Shown here: piece by piece, positions 25,537 through 33,393 of the stretch
How the letters are laid out: each line of letters begins with the position of its first letter
Numbering within the stretch: the stretch's first letter is position 1
DNA from: Streptomyces diastatochromogenes
GTDB lineage: Bacteria; Actinomycetota; Actinomycetes; Streptomycetales; Streptomycetaceae
Assembly: GCA_026913215.1 (NCBI GenBank)
Contig: JAPTYK010000006.1
Coordinates: 1 to 49,859, forward strand
DNA length: 49,859 nt
Direction: 5' to 3'
The notes under the pieces: generated by a model
Seen by the model: only the letters and a program-made list of their open reading frames with translations
Databases searched by the model: none
Told to the model about the DNA's origin: nothing
Position numbers and translations under genes: made by a program

Positions 25537-26079
25537 TCATCGGTGCCCCCGTGGGGACGGGGCGGGGTACTGGGGCGGCGGTGCGTGCCCCACCCCGGGC
25601 TGGGGAAGCCTGGGGCGTCCGGCTTCCCCGTCGTCGCTGTCCGTGAGTGCCGTGGAGGTGTCGGCGGCGTCCGGGGTGTGCTCGGTTCCGGGGGGTCGTC
25701 CCCACCACGTGGGGACGACCCCCCGCCCCGGTTCCCCGGGGACGTGCCCCACGGCCGGGGCTCTCGCGGGGCACGGGGCACCGGCGGCCGGCGCGGGCTG
25801 CTCCTCGTCGTCCAGGTCGTCCTCGTCGGGTCCGTCCTGGGCGGCCAGCTCGGCGGTCGCCTCGACGTCGGCTTCGCCGGTGCCGTGGTAGATGATCACG
25901 GCACCGTGCTCGTCGGTCTCGCTGTAGGAGGGCAGGTCGACGTCGTCGTCCGGGTCGCCGGTGCCGTAGGTGCGGCGGGTGCAGTCGGGGGCCGTGCAAC
26001 GCCAGACCTCCTCGCCCTCGACCTCGATCCGCTCGGTCACGGTCGAGCAGTCAGGACATTGCGGGGGCGTGACGCACAT
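25537..26079 (-). CDS. zinc-ribbon protein with acidic and Pro-rich tail
   Basis: 180 residues, ATG at 26079 overlapping the upstream stop (TGATG). N-terminal zinc ribbon: CPDC and CTAPDC around residues 8-35. An acidic stretch follows (DPDDDVDLPSY, later DEDDLDDEEQ). The last ~80 residues are Pro/Gly-rich and encoded by the GGGG/CCCC-rich DNA, so the true end may be earlier or frame-shifted. No family recognised. Confidence 0.6.
   Translation of the reverse strand: MCVTPPQCPDCSTVTERIEVEGEEVWRCTAPDCTRRTYGTGDPDDDVDLPSYSETDEHGAVIIYHGTGEADVEATAELAAQDGPDEDDLDDEEQPAPAAGAPCPARAPAVGHVPGEPGRGVVPTWWGRPPGTEHTPDAADTSTALTDSDDGEAGRPRLPQPGVGHAPPPQYPAPSPRGHR
25689..25725. repeat. 37-bp near-perfect palindrome (17-bp arms, 3-bp spacer)
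   Basis: Arms around CAC at 25706-25708 are exact complements for 17 bp; the inner part is GTCGTCCCCAC / GTGGGGACGAC. It falls in the Pro/Gly-rich end of the zinc-ribbon gene and could instead be that gene's terminator or a protein-binding site. Confidence 0.7.
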
Positions 26080-26393
26080 CACACAGCCGCCGAGGGGGTG
26101 GGGCTCCCGACGCCGGCACGGTCGCGCGCGGAGGTCTCCTCGGGCAGGGGCCACGCCTCGCCCCAGAAGTCGGGCTGCTGCACCGGGCGGCCGTGCGCGA
26201 TGTCGCGTTCCCGTTCGCGGCGGCGGTCCTGGACGTAGCCGCGGCACTGCCGGGCGTCGTGGTCGCTGGTGGGCCAGCCGGACGCGGTCGCGCACCAACC
26301 GCAGTGAGGTCGGCGGGCGAGGCGGCTGTACGTGGCGAGGGCGAGCAGGGTGACGGCGGCGCCGAGCAGCGCGCCGAGGGCCAGCTGGATCAC
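26079..26393 (-). CDS. small membrane-anchored Cys-rich protein
   Basis: 104 residues, GTG at 26393 overlapping the previous stop (GTGA). An N-terminal membrane helix (VIQLALGALLGAAVTLLALATY) precedes CGWC and a later Cys, perhaps a small zinc module on the cytoplasmic side, then a charged tail. No family recognised. It is the second gene of a three-gene leftward operon controlled by the repeats at 27018-27063. Confidence 0.7.
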   Translation of the reverse strand: MIQLALGALLGAAVTLLALATYSRLARRPHCGWCATASGWPTSDHDARQCRGYVQDRRRERERDIAHGRPVQQPDFWGEAWPLPEETSARDRAGVGSPTPSAAV

Positions 26394-27014
26394 TTGGGGT
26401 CTCCATCCGTGGTCGTGGTGCGGGCGTGCTCTTTGAGGAAGGCGCCGGCGTCGGCCGCGGCCTGCTCCTTGGTGTCGTGGGTGATGGCGGACTCGCCGGT
26501 GGTGCCGTCGGCTGCCTCCCCGATCCACCACCAGCCGCCCTCGTCGCCGTGCCACGACAGGTCGACGCTGCCGCCGAACGCATCGAGTGTGGTTCGGGGC
26601 TCCTGGCCGGCCGGGGGCTCGGACATGGCGCTGACCGCGTGCGGCCACTTCTTGCGGGCGCCCTGGCGGGTGATGGCCCAGGCGTCGCCCAGCTGCGGGT
26701 AGCCCGCGCCGCGGATGCCGGCGGCGGCCACGGTGCGGTCGGCAAGCTGCTCGGCGACGGTGCGGATCTCGCGCAGTGCGCGCAGCCGGAGAGCTGCCAG
26801 TCGCCGGCGTCGCGCACGACCAGGCGGGCGTCCTCGGGGCGGCGGCCGGGAGGTCCCGGACGCGGGTGGAGAGCTGGTCGGCCAGTTCGTCGGCGAGGGC
26901 GTCCAGTCGGGCGCGGACCTTGGTGGTGTGCTCGGGGTCCGGCTCGGTCCACGCGGGGTCGCGCAGCCGGGCGACGTCGGCGGCGAACGCGTCGGTGTAG
27001 AAGTCACTTCCCAT
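26390..27014 (-). CDS. hypothetical protein, first gene of a small operon (two frameshifts)
   Basis: ATG at 27014. Three reading frames join naturally if one C is restored near 26847 (GCCCC) and one near 26785. The result is about 208 residues: an acidic helical N-terminus (VRARLDALADELADQL), a central LVVRDAGDWQLSG segment, and a C-terminal domain with LSWHGDEGGWWWIGEA. No family recognised. There is no Shine-Dalgarno; the ATG directly abuts the operator repeats, suggesting a leaderless mRNA. Confidence 0.6.
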
Positions 27015-27017
27015 GCT

Positions 27018-27063
27018 GACAACTTAGTTACCCGAAAGTCCTGCGACAACTGAGTTACCGAAA
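27018..27063. promoter_or_regulatory. two operator-like repeats abutting the start codon
   Basis: GACAACTTAGTTACCCGAAA (27018-27037) and GACAACTGAGTTACCGAAA (27045-27063) are 27 bp apart. Each is centred on the palindrome AACTNAGTT. Position next to the ATG at 27014 suggests a repressor site. Confidence 0.65.
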
Positions 27064-27099
27064 TTGGCCCGGGATGACGGCTCTCGCGCGGCCTGCCGA

Positions 27100-27119
27100 G
27101 TCACCCAAATTTGGGTGAC
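27100..27119. promoter_or_regulatory. parS: distal parS-like palindrome
   Basis: GTCACCCAAATTTGGGTGAC, identical to the two sites at parB, 10 kb away in the intergenic space between divergent genes. Exact 20-bp identity at this distance supports a real ParB site. Confidence 0.8.
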
Positions 27120-27120
27120 C

Positions 27121-27147
27121 GGCGCCCCGAAGGGCTTGTTATTAGCG
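27121..27147 (+). repeat. 27-bp repeat, copy B
   Basis: 26 of 27 bases match 109-135 (core AGGGCTTGTTAT). It starts two bases after the distal parS-like site and lies 73 bp upstream of the ATG at 27220, in the same orientation as that gene. Confidence 0.65.
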
Positions 27148-27219
27148 CGAGGGGCGGGGTGCCCGTTTCCCGTTTCCACCTGCGGCGGTGTAGCTGTACG
27201 CGGGGCAGGGCGGGCAGAT

Positions 27220-28002
27220 ATGACAAGGGACGTCAAAGCACGGGGCGAGGTGGTGGGGGTGAACACGGTGTGGCCGCTGAGCCGGTCTCCTGTCGGCACG
27301 CGGCGGTCCTGGCGCAAGCGCGAGGAACTGCAGCGGTGGCTGAACGGGAAGCAGGGGCCTGAGTGGTGGGAGGTCGTGCCCGCGTTCGCGGCGGTCCTGG
27401 CCGTGCTCGGCCTACCCCTGGCGGGCCTCTGGTGGCTGTGGTCCCGGGTGGGCTGGTGGGCGGCGCTGCTCGCGGCGGCGGCCCTCGTGTACGCGGCCGG
27501 GGCGCGGTGCGCTGGCGGCGGGCCGTGCTCGCGCGGCGCCGGCGGCAGGCGAGGTGCTTCTCCCCCGCTGAGATCGACGCCTCGGACGACCGGAGGTTCC
27601 GGACGATCGTCGGGCGGCTGCTGCAGCGCGACGGCTGGACGCAGGTCCGCGGGGTGCGCATCAGCCGGGAGGTGGTGCACCTCGTCGGCAACGGGCCCGA
27701 CGGGCGCCAGCTGGGCGTGGCCTTCGAGCGGGGAACCGGCGGTGCGGAGCAGGGCGGCGGGGGCGGGCGGCGCTGCGCCCGGTGGGCGGCGCCCGCAGCT
27801 GCCGACTGCTACCGCACCGGGTGCCCGGCCGCTGTTCCTCGTGGTCAGCTCCGGGACGTTCGCCCGTGAGCGGGTGGTGTGGGCGGCCCGGCACGGGGTG
27901 CGTCTCGTCGACCGGACCCTGCTCCAGCGGTGGGCGGCCGGCGAGGACCTGGCGGTGCTCCTCGACCTCGACCTGGACCACGCCCAGCCCAACGCCTCGT
28001 AG
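27220..28002 (+). CDS. membrane-anchored Mrr-like nuclease-domain protein (frameshifted)
   Basis: ATG at 27220. A basic N-terminus precedes two hydrophobic segments (~50-95), then a domain resembling Mrr-type PD-(D/E)xK restriction nucleases: RFRTIVGRLLQRDGWTQVRG, a strand VVHLVGNGPDGRQLGVAFERG, and the C-terminal signature LFLVVSSGTFARERVVWAARHGVRLVDR. The usual QxK catalytic element is replaced by AFERG, so activity is uncertain. Frame changes near 27500 and 27740-27800, both in G runs, must be repaired to read it through. It is convergent with the NERD-domain gene; both put a nuclease-like domain behind membrane helices. Confidence 0.7.
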   Translation: MTRDVKARGEVVGVNTVWPLSRSPVGTRRSWRKREELQRWLNGKQGPEWWEVVPAFAAVLAVLGLPLAGLWWLWSRVGWWAALLAAAALVYAAGARCAGGGPCSRGAGGRRGASPPLRSTPRTTGGSGRSSGGCCSATAGRRSAGCASAGRWCTSSATGPTGASWAWPSSGEPAVRSRAAGAGGAAPGGRRPQLPTATAPGARPLFLVVSSGTFARERVVWAARHGVRLVDRTLLQRWAAGEDLAVLLDLDLDHAQPNAS

Positions 28003-28018
28003 CTGGACGGACATGACG

Positions 28019-28049
28019 AAGGGCCCGGGAGTTCTCCTCCCGGGCCCTT
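28019..28049. terminator. bidirectional terminator between convergent genes
   Basis: AAGGGCCCGGGAG, loop TTCTC, CTCCCGGGCCCTT, a perfect 13-bp stem between the Mrr-like and NERD genes. Confidence 0.85.
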
Positions 28050-28067
28050 TGTCGCGACGGCCTGCGG

Positions 28068-28811
28068 TCAGCCGCTGTGCCGGGGCAGACGTCGCTCGGC
28101 CAGCTGCTCCACGGCAGTGACCCGGTCGGCGTCCCACCCTGGCTGGGCAGGGAGCCCGGAGAGCATCCCCCGCAGCTTCCGGGCCTCGATCACGGTGACG
28201 CCGTGCAGCTCGGTGCGCCCGCGCGGGGCGGGCACCTTGGCGCCGTGCACGGCGAGGATCGGGCGGACCGGCACCCCCAGCACCTTCGCGGCCTGCTCCG
28301 CCTCCCACACCACGGTCTGCAGCGCCCGGGTCTGGTCGTAGCGGCCGTAGCGCAGCAGTCCGCCGGTGATGGTGATGCGGGATTTCTTCGACTGCCAGTT
28401 CTTGCTGTCGACCAGGGCCACGCCGAACACGCCGGCGACCAGGTGATCGAGGTTGGCCTTCGACCCGGGGATGGCCCGGTCGTGCAGCACGGCGTAGCCG
28501 CGGCGGGCGAGGGGCGCGAGCAGGCGGGCGGTGGCCTCTTCCCCGTTCGCGCCGGACGTCCAGCTGTTGTGCTGGCGGCGGTAGGTCTGGCGGATGCCGT
28601 ACGCGAGGACCGCGGCGGCGACTAGGGCGCCGACCTGCCACACGGTCACGGTGCCGGCGGCCCACCCGGTGACGGCGGCGGCTGCAGCGGTCACCGGCAG
28701 GGCCCACTTCGCGCGGCGGTGCTGGGCGGCACGCTCGGCGGCGCGCTGTAACTCGCCCCGGCGGCGGGCGCTGGCTCCGGCTCCGTCTCGGCGCCCCGGT
28801 GTGGGCGTCAT
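28068..28811 (-). CDS. NERD-domain (nuclease-related) membrane protein
   Basis: 247 residues, ATG at 28811 overlapping the upstream stop (ATGA). A basic N-terminus, then a hydrophobic pair (~36-72), then a NERD domain: GANGEE (87-92), NLDHLV (120-125) and VALVDSKNWQ (131-140), the conserved elements of this PD-(D/E)xK-related family. NERD proteins are found on plasmids and are thought to act on DNA, but the substrate is unknown. Last gene of a leftward set with 28808-29200 and the coiled-coil gene. Confidence 0.85.
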   Translation of the reverse strand: MTPTPGRRDGAGASARRRGELQRAAERAAQHRRAKWALPVTAAAAAVTGWAAGTVTVWQVGALVAAAVLAYGIRQTYRRQHNSWTSGANGEEATARLLAPLARRGYAVLHDRAIPGSKANLDHLVAGVFGVALVDSKNWQSKKSRITITGGLLRYGRYDQTRALQTVVWEAEQAAKVLGVPVRPILAVHGAKVPAPRGRTELHGVTVIEARKLRGMLSGLPAQPGWDADRVTAVEQLAERRLPRHSG

Positions 28812-29200
28812 GCGGTCCCCTCCTGCTGGTCGTGGGCGTCGGTGACGAGAGCGGTCTGCAGGTGGCCGCGGCACGTCAGCCGGTACATGAGCACGCCGTG
28901 CGCCTCCTCCCAGCTGACGTGCAGGTTGAAGTCCTCCTGCGCCCGGCGGATGACGTCGGCCACGCTGACCAGCATGATCCGGGGTGCTCGCCAGTCGTCG
29001 ACCGTGCGCGCCCAGCACTCCCGGATCGCCGTGGTGATGGCCCAGTCGGTCGCGTTGAGCAGCTGGCGCTGCCGGTGCTCGGCGGCGATACGCCGCGCCT
29101 GCTCGTCCCGGTACTCCTGGACGCGGTGGCGGGCGTGCGGCAGGGCGGCGGCGAGCAGGGCCGCGCAGCCCGAGGTGGTGGCGAGTAAGGCGGTGAACAT
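28808..29200 (-). CDS. small protein with N-terminal membrane helix
   Basis: 130 residues, ATG at 29200 preceded by GGAGGAAG. Hydrophobic N-terminus (TALLATTSGCAALLAAAL), no lipobox, then a helical soluble domain (~25-120) with TDWAITTAIRECW and VSWEEAHGVLMYRLTCRG. No family recognised. Coupled to the NERD gene. Confidence 0.7.
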   Translation of the reverse strand: MFTALLATTSGCAALLAAALPHARHRVQEYRDEQARRIAAEHRQRQLLNATDWAITTAIRECWARTVDDWRAPRIMLVSVADVIRRAQEDFNLHVSWEEAHGVLMYRLTCRGHLQTALVTDAHDQQEGTA

Positions 29201-29202
29201 GG

Positions 29203-30333
29203 CTACTTCCTCCGGTTCTGGTCCTTGAGCTGCTGGTGGGCGGAGTCTGCGTCGGCCTGGGCGGCGCGCTTCTCGGTGAGGGCGGTGTCCAGCTCCTTAC
29301 GCAGCTTGTCGACACGGGCCTCCAGCTCGCCGGCGCGCGTGCGGTAGCCCTCGGTGTCCTCGCGCAGCCGGGTCAGGGCGACGCCCAGCTCGGTGACGAC
29401 CTTGTCGGCAGCGTCGACCCGGGCCTGCGCCTCGACCTGCGCCTTCTCGGCGGCCTCCTGCGCTTCGGTGGCCCGCTTCTCGGCGGCGGCCGTCGCCTGG
29501 GCGGCGTCCTCCTTGGCCTTCTCGGCGTCGGCCTGGGCCTGGGTGACGGTCTTCTTCATCTCCTCGACCTGGGTTTTCGCCTCCAGCTGCGCCTTGCCGG
29601 CGGCCTCCTGGGCATCCTTCACTCGCTTGTTCGCCTCGGCCTTGACGGAGGCGGCCTCGGCCTCGGCCTCGTCGCGGGCCTTCTGGATGTCCTGCTCGGC
29701 GTCCGCGCGGACCTTGCGCATCTCCTCCTGGGCGGCGGCGACGTCGGCCGCAGCCTTCCCCCGGATCTCCTCGGTCTCCCGCTCGAACCGGGCCGTCTCC
29801 TTCTCCAGGTCGGCGATGGCGAGGTCGGCGGCCTCCTGCGCCTCCTGGGTCTCCTGGCGGGCGCGGTCGCGCTGGCGCACGGCGGCGTCCCGCTCGGTGT
29901 TCGCGGCGCTCGCCTTCTTACGCCACTCGGCGATCTGCTGGTCGGCTTGCGCGGAGACGGCGGTGACCTCGGCCTCGGCGGCCTCCGGGTCGGTGACGGT
30001 CTGGAGCAGGTCGACGTACCGGGCCAGCTCGGCGCGCAGTTCGTCGACCTTCTGCAGCACGGTGCCCTGCACGATGCCGGCGGTCTTGGCGGCGTCGGTG
30101 ACGACGCGGTCGGACGGCTCCTCGGCGGCCTGGGCCTTGGTGCTGCCGGTCTTCCCGCGCTTGGCCCGGTAGGCGCTCATGGCGTTGTGGTCGGGGTCGG
30201 AGCAGTATTTCGGCGCCCGGCCCGGGGCGGTGGGGTCCTTGGGGACCGGCGGGACGGTGCACCCGGGGAACGCGCACTGCGGCGCCTCCTCGACGGGGAC
30301 CTCGGTGGTCTGCTCGGTCGGCTGCTCGCTCAT
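29203..30333 (-). CDS. coiled-coil protein with N-terminal zinc finger (KfrA-like layout)
   Basis: 376 residues, ATG at 30333 with AGGAG 8 bases upstream. Residues ~18-50 hold CAFPGC and YCSDPDH, a treble-clef-like zinc site followed by a basic stretch. Residues ~85-375 are an almost uninterrupted Ala/Glu/Lys coiled coil. Layout resembles plasmid KfrA-type proteins (DNA-binding head plus long coiled coil) that organise or stabilise plasmid DNA, although the head here is a zinc finger. A role in plasmid structure or partition is inference. Confidence 0.7.
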   Translation of the reverse strand: MSEQPTEQTTEVPVEEAPQCAFPGCTVPPVPKDPTAPGRAPKYCSDPDHNAMSAYRAKRGKTGSTKAQAAEEPSDRVVTDAAKTAGIVQGTVLQKVDELRAELARYVDLLQTVTDPEAAEAEVTAVSAQADQQIAEWRKKASAANTERDAAVRQRDRARQETQEAQEAADLAIADLEKETARFERETEEIRGKAAADVAAAQEEMRKVRADAEQDIQKARDEAEAEAASVKAEANKRVKDAQEAAGKAQLEAKTQVEEMKKTVTQAQADAEKAKEDAAQATAAAEKRATEAQEAAEKAQVEAQARVDAADKVVTELGVALTRLREDTEGYRTRAGELEARVDKLRKELDTALTEKRAAQADADSAHQQLKDQNRRK

Positions 30334-30428
30334 CTGGAAGAACTCCTACGGGGGGGCGGTGCGGTCGGGCAGTGCGCTGCGGTCGACAGCGTGCCGTATC
30401 CGGGGGCGGGCGGGGAGCGGGTCGCGGG

Positions 30429-31611
30429 TCACGCGGCGGTCGTGTAGTGGCCGGCGTGCTCGCGCATGGCGGTCAGCCGTCCGCGCTGCTGGCCGATGCC
30501 GAGATGGGCCAGCGGGGTGCGGGCCTGGGGCCAGACGGCGGCGGCGCGCTGGGTGTACTGGCCCGGGGTGAGCAGGACGACGTCGGCGTCGGCCAGTCCC
30601 AGCTCGGCGGCCTGGGCGCGCAGTTCCTCCACGGTGACGCTGCCGGCGTCCTTCCACGTGTGGTCGTACGGCTCGATGACCTGGTCGAGCGGCAGGAGGC
30701 CGTGCAGGGCGCTGAGCACCAGGACGGTGCCCCCGTGGGCGGTGAGGGCGTCGGCGGTGCGGCGGGCGTGGGTGTGCAGCGACCCGCGGTAGAGGTCTCC
30801 GGCCGGGGCCGCGTGTGCCAGCTTCGGTCCGGAGCAGGGATGACGACGACGGGCCCGGCCGGGGCGGCGGGGCCGAACAGGGCCAGCTGCTCGCCGTGCG
30901 CGGCGGCGACCGGCCAGCGGGCGGCCGGGGCCTCGATCTGTTCGGCGGCGTCGAGCAGCTGCACGGCGGCGGCCGGGTCGTAGGCGTCGCGGATCTCGAC
31001 CCACCCGTACTCGCCGAGAACTCCGGCGAGGGTCTCGGCCTGCTCCCACAGGGGGAGGGCGGGGGCGACCTCGGGCACGGCGGTGGGCTGGGGGCCGGTC
31101 AGCACCTGGACGATCCGGCGGAAGGCGCGGGCGCGGAAGTAGGCGGCGGCGGTCCGGCGCCCGGCGGTGCCCAGGGCCTCGAAGTGGTCGGCGTGCTGGG
31201 GCCGGCGGGCGCACTCGCCGTACATGCGGGCGGCCCAGCTGGTCAGTCCCTCGGCGTGGTCGAGGACGCGGGGGAGTGCGGCGGCGTAGCGGGCCACGTC
31301 CTCGGCGGGGCCGGTGATGCGCAGGGCGCGGCCGGACCGGTCGAGCGGGCGGGCCTGGACGCCGAAGCGGACGGCGACGGCGCGGGCGGCTTCGGCGCGC
31401 TGCGGGCCACGGCCGGCGGCGTACGGGAAGTCCAGGCGGACCGCGGCGCGGCCGTGCGCCCGCAGCTGCAGGCGGTCGGTGTCGACGTAGCGCGCGCGTC
31501 GAGCGGCGTAGCGGGCGGCGGTGGCCGGTCCCAGCCGGTGCCCCACAGGGGCCGACGGGCGGTCGTGCCGTCCTCGCGTCGGATCTCGTGACCCTCGTCC
31601 CGCAGCCCCAT
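30429..31611 (-). CDS. DUF6884-like protein with extended N-terminal domain (frameshifted)
   Basis: ATG at 31611 with AAGGGGGC upstream. Two one-base losses (near 31550 and 30840) must be repaired to read a single protein of ~393 residues. The N-terminal ~250 residues are alpha/beta and Ala/Arg-rich with no recognised family. The C-terminal ~130 residues start IPCSGPKLAHAAPAGDLY and contain VLVLSALHGLLPLDQ and PYDHTW, the signature of the DUF6884/YaaA-like group. That group is often associated with nucleotide or base modification, but its activity is not established. Transcribed from a promoter embedded in the CATTGCAT repeats. Confidence 0.7.
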
Positions 31612-31647
31612 CCCGTGCCCCCTTCGTGGTGAGTTGTGCAGGATTCC

Positions 31648-31713
31648 AGTCTAATTCATTGCATTGCATTTCGTCAATACATTTCATCACGTGCGATGCA
31701 ATGTAACGCAATG
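31648..31713 (-). promoter_or_regulatory. promoter embedded in CATTGCAT repeats
   Basis: On the minus strand TTGACG (31677-31672), 18 bp, TAGACT (31653-31648) form a good vegetative promoter for the gene starting at 31611. CATTGCAT occurs at 31657-31664 and 31662-31669 and inverted (ATGCAATG) at 31696-31703, with a partial copy at 31706-31713. They surround the -35 region: a likely repressor site array in an unusually AT-rich stretch. Confidence 0.65.
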
Positions 31714-31720
31714 TTTTGGT

Positions 31721-32655
31721 GGTGGCGGCGTGACCGCGGCCGTGCGCTCACCGGTCGCGACGACCGGCCGGGGTGTCACGGCCTGCCGTGCGTGCCACGG
31801 CGCGGCGGGTACGGCACGCGCCCGGGGCGGCGGCCTGGGCGGGTGGGACCTCACCTAGCGGTGCCGGCCCCGACGACACGCTCCTCGGCCACGGCGAGAC
31901 CCGGGCCGACGCGGAGCGACCGCACCGGCGGCATCCGGGCGCGGCAGCAGCTGCTCCCCTCGGCCCCGGCCGGCGGCGCGGTCTCCTCACGCGTCGGTCA
32001 TCGGCGACGGCGGGAGTACGGCGCTCCGCCCCGCTCCGGCCGGGCGGACGGCGCCCCGTCCGCCACCGCCCCCCTCCCCTCCGCTGCTGCCGTCTTTTCC
32101 CAGCCCGGAGCACCCGCAGCCGCGCACGCTGCAGGCCACGGAGACTTACGGACCCTGGGCGCCCTCCCCGGGCCCGCGCCATGCCCCGGGCCGGAGCCGG
32201 GTGCTCCCTCGTCGGTCGGGCGCGCGCAGCGCTGCCGCAGGGTTCCCGGGAGCGGAGGGGATCGCGCTCGCGCGACCGCGTGCGGCGCCGGAGGCGTCCT
32301 CGGAGTGGACGGGGTTCCTGTGGCACCCTCCGGGGCCCGGTCGGCGAGGGATCACACGGCGACCCCGCCTTGACCCCAGCTCCCCACCGGCCGACGGGTC
32401 GGCGACGTCCTCCTCCCCCTCGGAGAGAGGGCCCGCCGGAGGCATTGGTCTGTGGCTCCGACCTGCGCGGGTTCCATAAATCCGACCGGGAATGAGGCGC
32501 TCGGTCCTCGACGCCCTTCCGGCGGCGCGGGTTCGTCACGTCCACGCGCGCGGGCGCGTAGGACGGTCTCAAAAGTCCCAAAACCCCGCGGGCGGACAGC
32601 ACAGTGCGCCGGGACCGGGGTGGTCTCGGCGCACTGGTGGCGAGGCGGGCGCGGG
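31721..32655. other. about 930 bp without a supportable gene
   Basis: Frames here are open only because of GC content and give Arg/Pro/Ala-rich nonsense in every frame. It contains the 14-bp inverted repeat CACGGCCTGCCGTG (31777-31790) and GCGCGTAGGACGGTCTCA (32554-32571), which recurs at 42154-42171. It may be a decayed gene region or noncoding DNA with control sites. Confidence 0.5.
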
Positions 32656-33393
32656 TTACCTCCGGGCGGGCTCCGGGGTGCCGACGGCGATGCGGGCGCC
32701 GACCAGCTGCCCAGCCTGGGCGGCGCTGCGCAGCGCCCTGGCCGTGGCCTTGGCGTCGTGCGCCGTGGGACCGGGCCCGCCGACGTTGCCGACGTAGAGC
32801 ACGGCCCAGCCGTAGCGGGCAGCCTGGGTGAGCCAGCCGTCGGGCAGGTCGACGGACCCGGCGTAGAACTGCTGGCCCTCGGGGTCGAGGACCAGCAGCC
32901 CGTCCTCGCCGGCCGGACCGTGCCCGAGCAGCAGCACGCCGACCCACTCGGCGACCTGGGGCGGGGCCTGGCGCAGCCGGGAGACCAGGTGGAAGCCGTT
33001 GCCCAGCAGGTGGCTGACGACCACGTTGGTCAGCTCGCCAGAGCCGTCGCTGACGACGTACGCCTTGCCGACGGTCTCGGCGACCAGGACCGGCAGGTCG
33101 GCGCCGCCATGGTCGAGGACGGCAGCGGTCATCGTCATGGCGTACCCGTCGGCGGGCTCGGCCGGGCCGAAGTCGTCGCCCATCTCGATGACCTCGGAGG
33201 GGCCGCACCCGGCGTGGACGTAGACGACGTGGGTGAAGGCCCCGTTCATGCGCACCACCATGTTGACCGTGCCGTCCAGCAGCCGGCGGCAGGTGACGCA
33301 CTGCCCGTCGGCCAGGGACACCTCGGCGGCACGGGCGAGGCCCTCCGGTCCGAGCAGCGCGCGCACCTGGGGGCTCATCTGCAGCTCAGCCAC
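32656..33393 (-). CDS. hypothetical protein with CxxC and HAGC sites
   Basis: 245 residues from the GTG at 33393, which overlaps the end of the upstream gene by eight bases. N-terminal ~60 residues include CVTCRR and YVHAGCG, probably one zinc site. The remainder is alpha/beta with VGVLLLGHGPAGEDGLLVLDPEGQ and ends in a helical segment. No family recognised. It follows 33386-33744 in a leftward operon. Confidence 0.7.
   Translation of the reverse strand: MAELQMSPQVRALLGPEGLARAAEVSLADGQCVTCRRLLDGTVNMVVRMNGAFTHVVYVHAGCGPSEVIEMGDDFGPAEPADGYAMTMTAAVLDHGGADLPVLVAETVGKAYVVSDGSGELTNVVVSHLLGNGFHLVSRLRQAPPQVAEWVGVLLLGHGPAGEDGLLVLDPEGQQFYAGSVDLPDGWLTQAARYGWAVLYVGNVGGPGPTAHDAKATARALRSAAQAGQLVGARIAVGTPEPARR

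Noticed and set aside
24066..25781. 571-codon minus-strand frame across the GC-rich tract
   Set aside because: Pro/Arg-rich low-complexity frame; only a small part near 24910-25020 belongs to the frameshifted HNH gene.
7766..28811. Classical restriction-modification pair of the methyltransferase with the Mrr-like gene
   Set aside because: They are 18 kb apart in different operons, and the Mrr-like domain seems to lack catalytic residues.
29203..30333. Phage tape-measure or SMC protein for the long coiled coil
   Set aside because: No ATPase motifs and too short; an N-terminal zinc finger plus coiled coil fits a KfrA-like plasmid protein better.
31657..31711. Protein start MRYIASHVMKCIDEMQCNEL for the DUF6884-like gene
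   Set aside because: These codons translate the promoter and CATTGCAT operator repeats; the ATG at 31611 has a good ribosome-binding site.
31748..33301. Long frames through the gene-poor tract
   Set aside because: Arg/Pro-rich in all frames, no ribosome-binding sites, no motifs; treated as noncoding.
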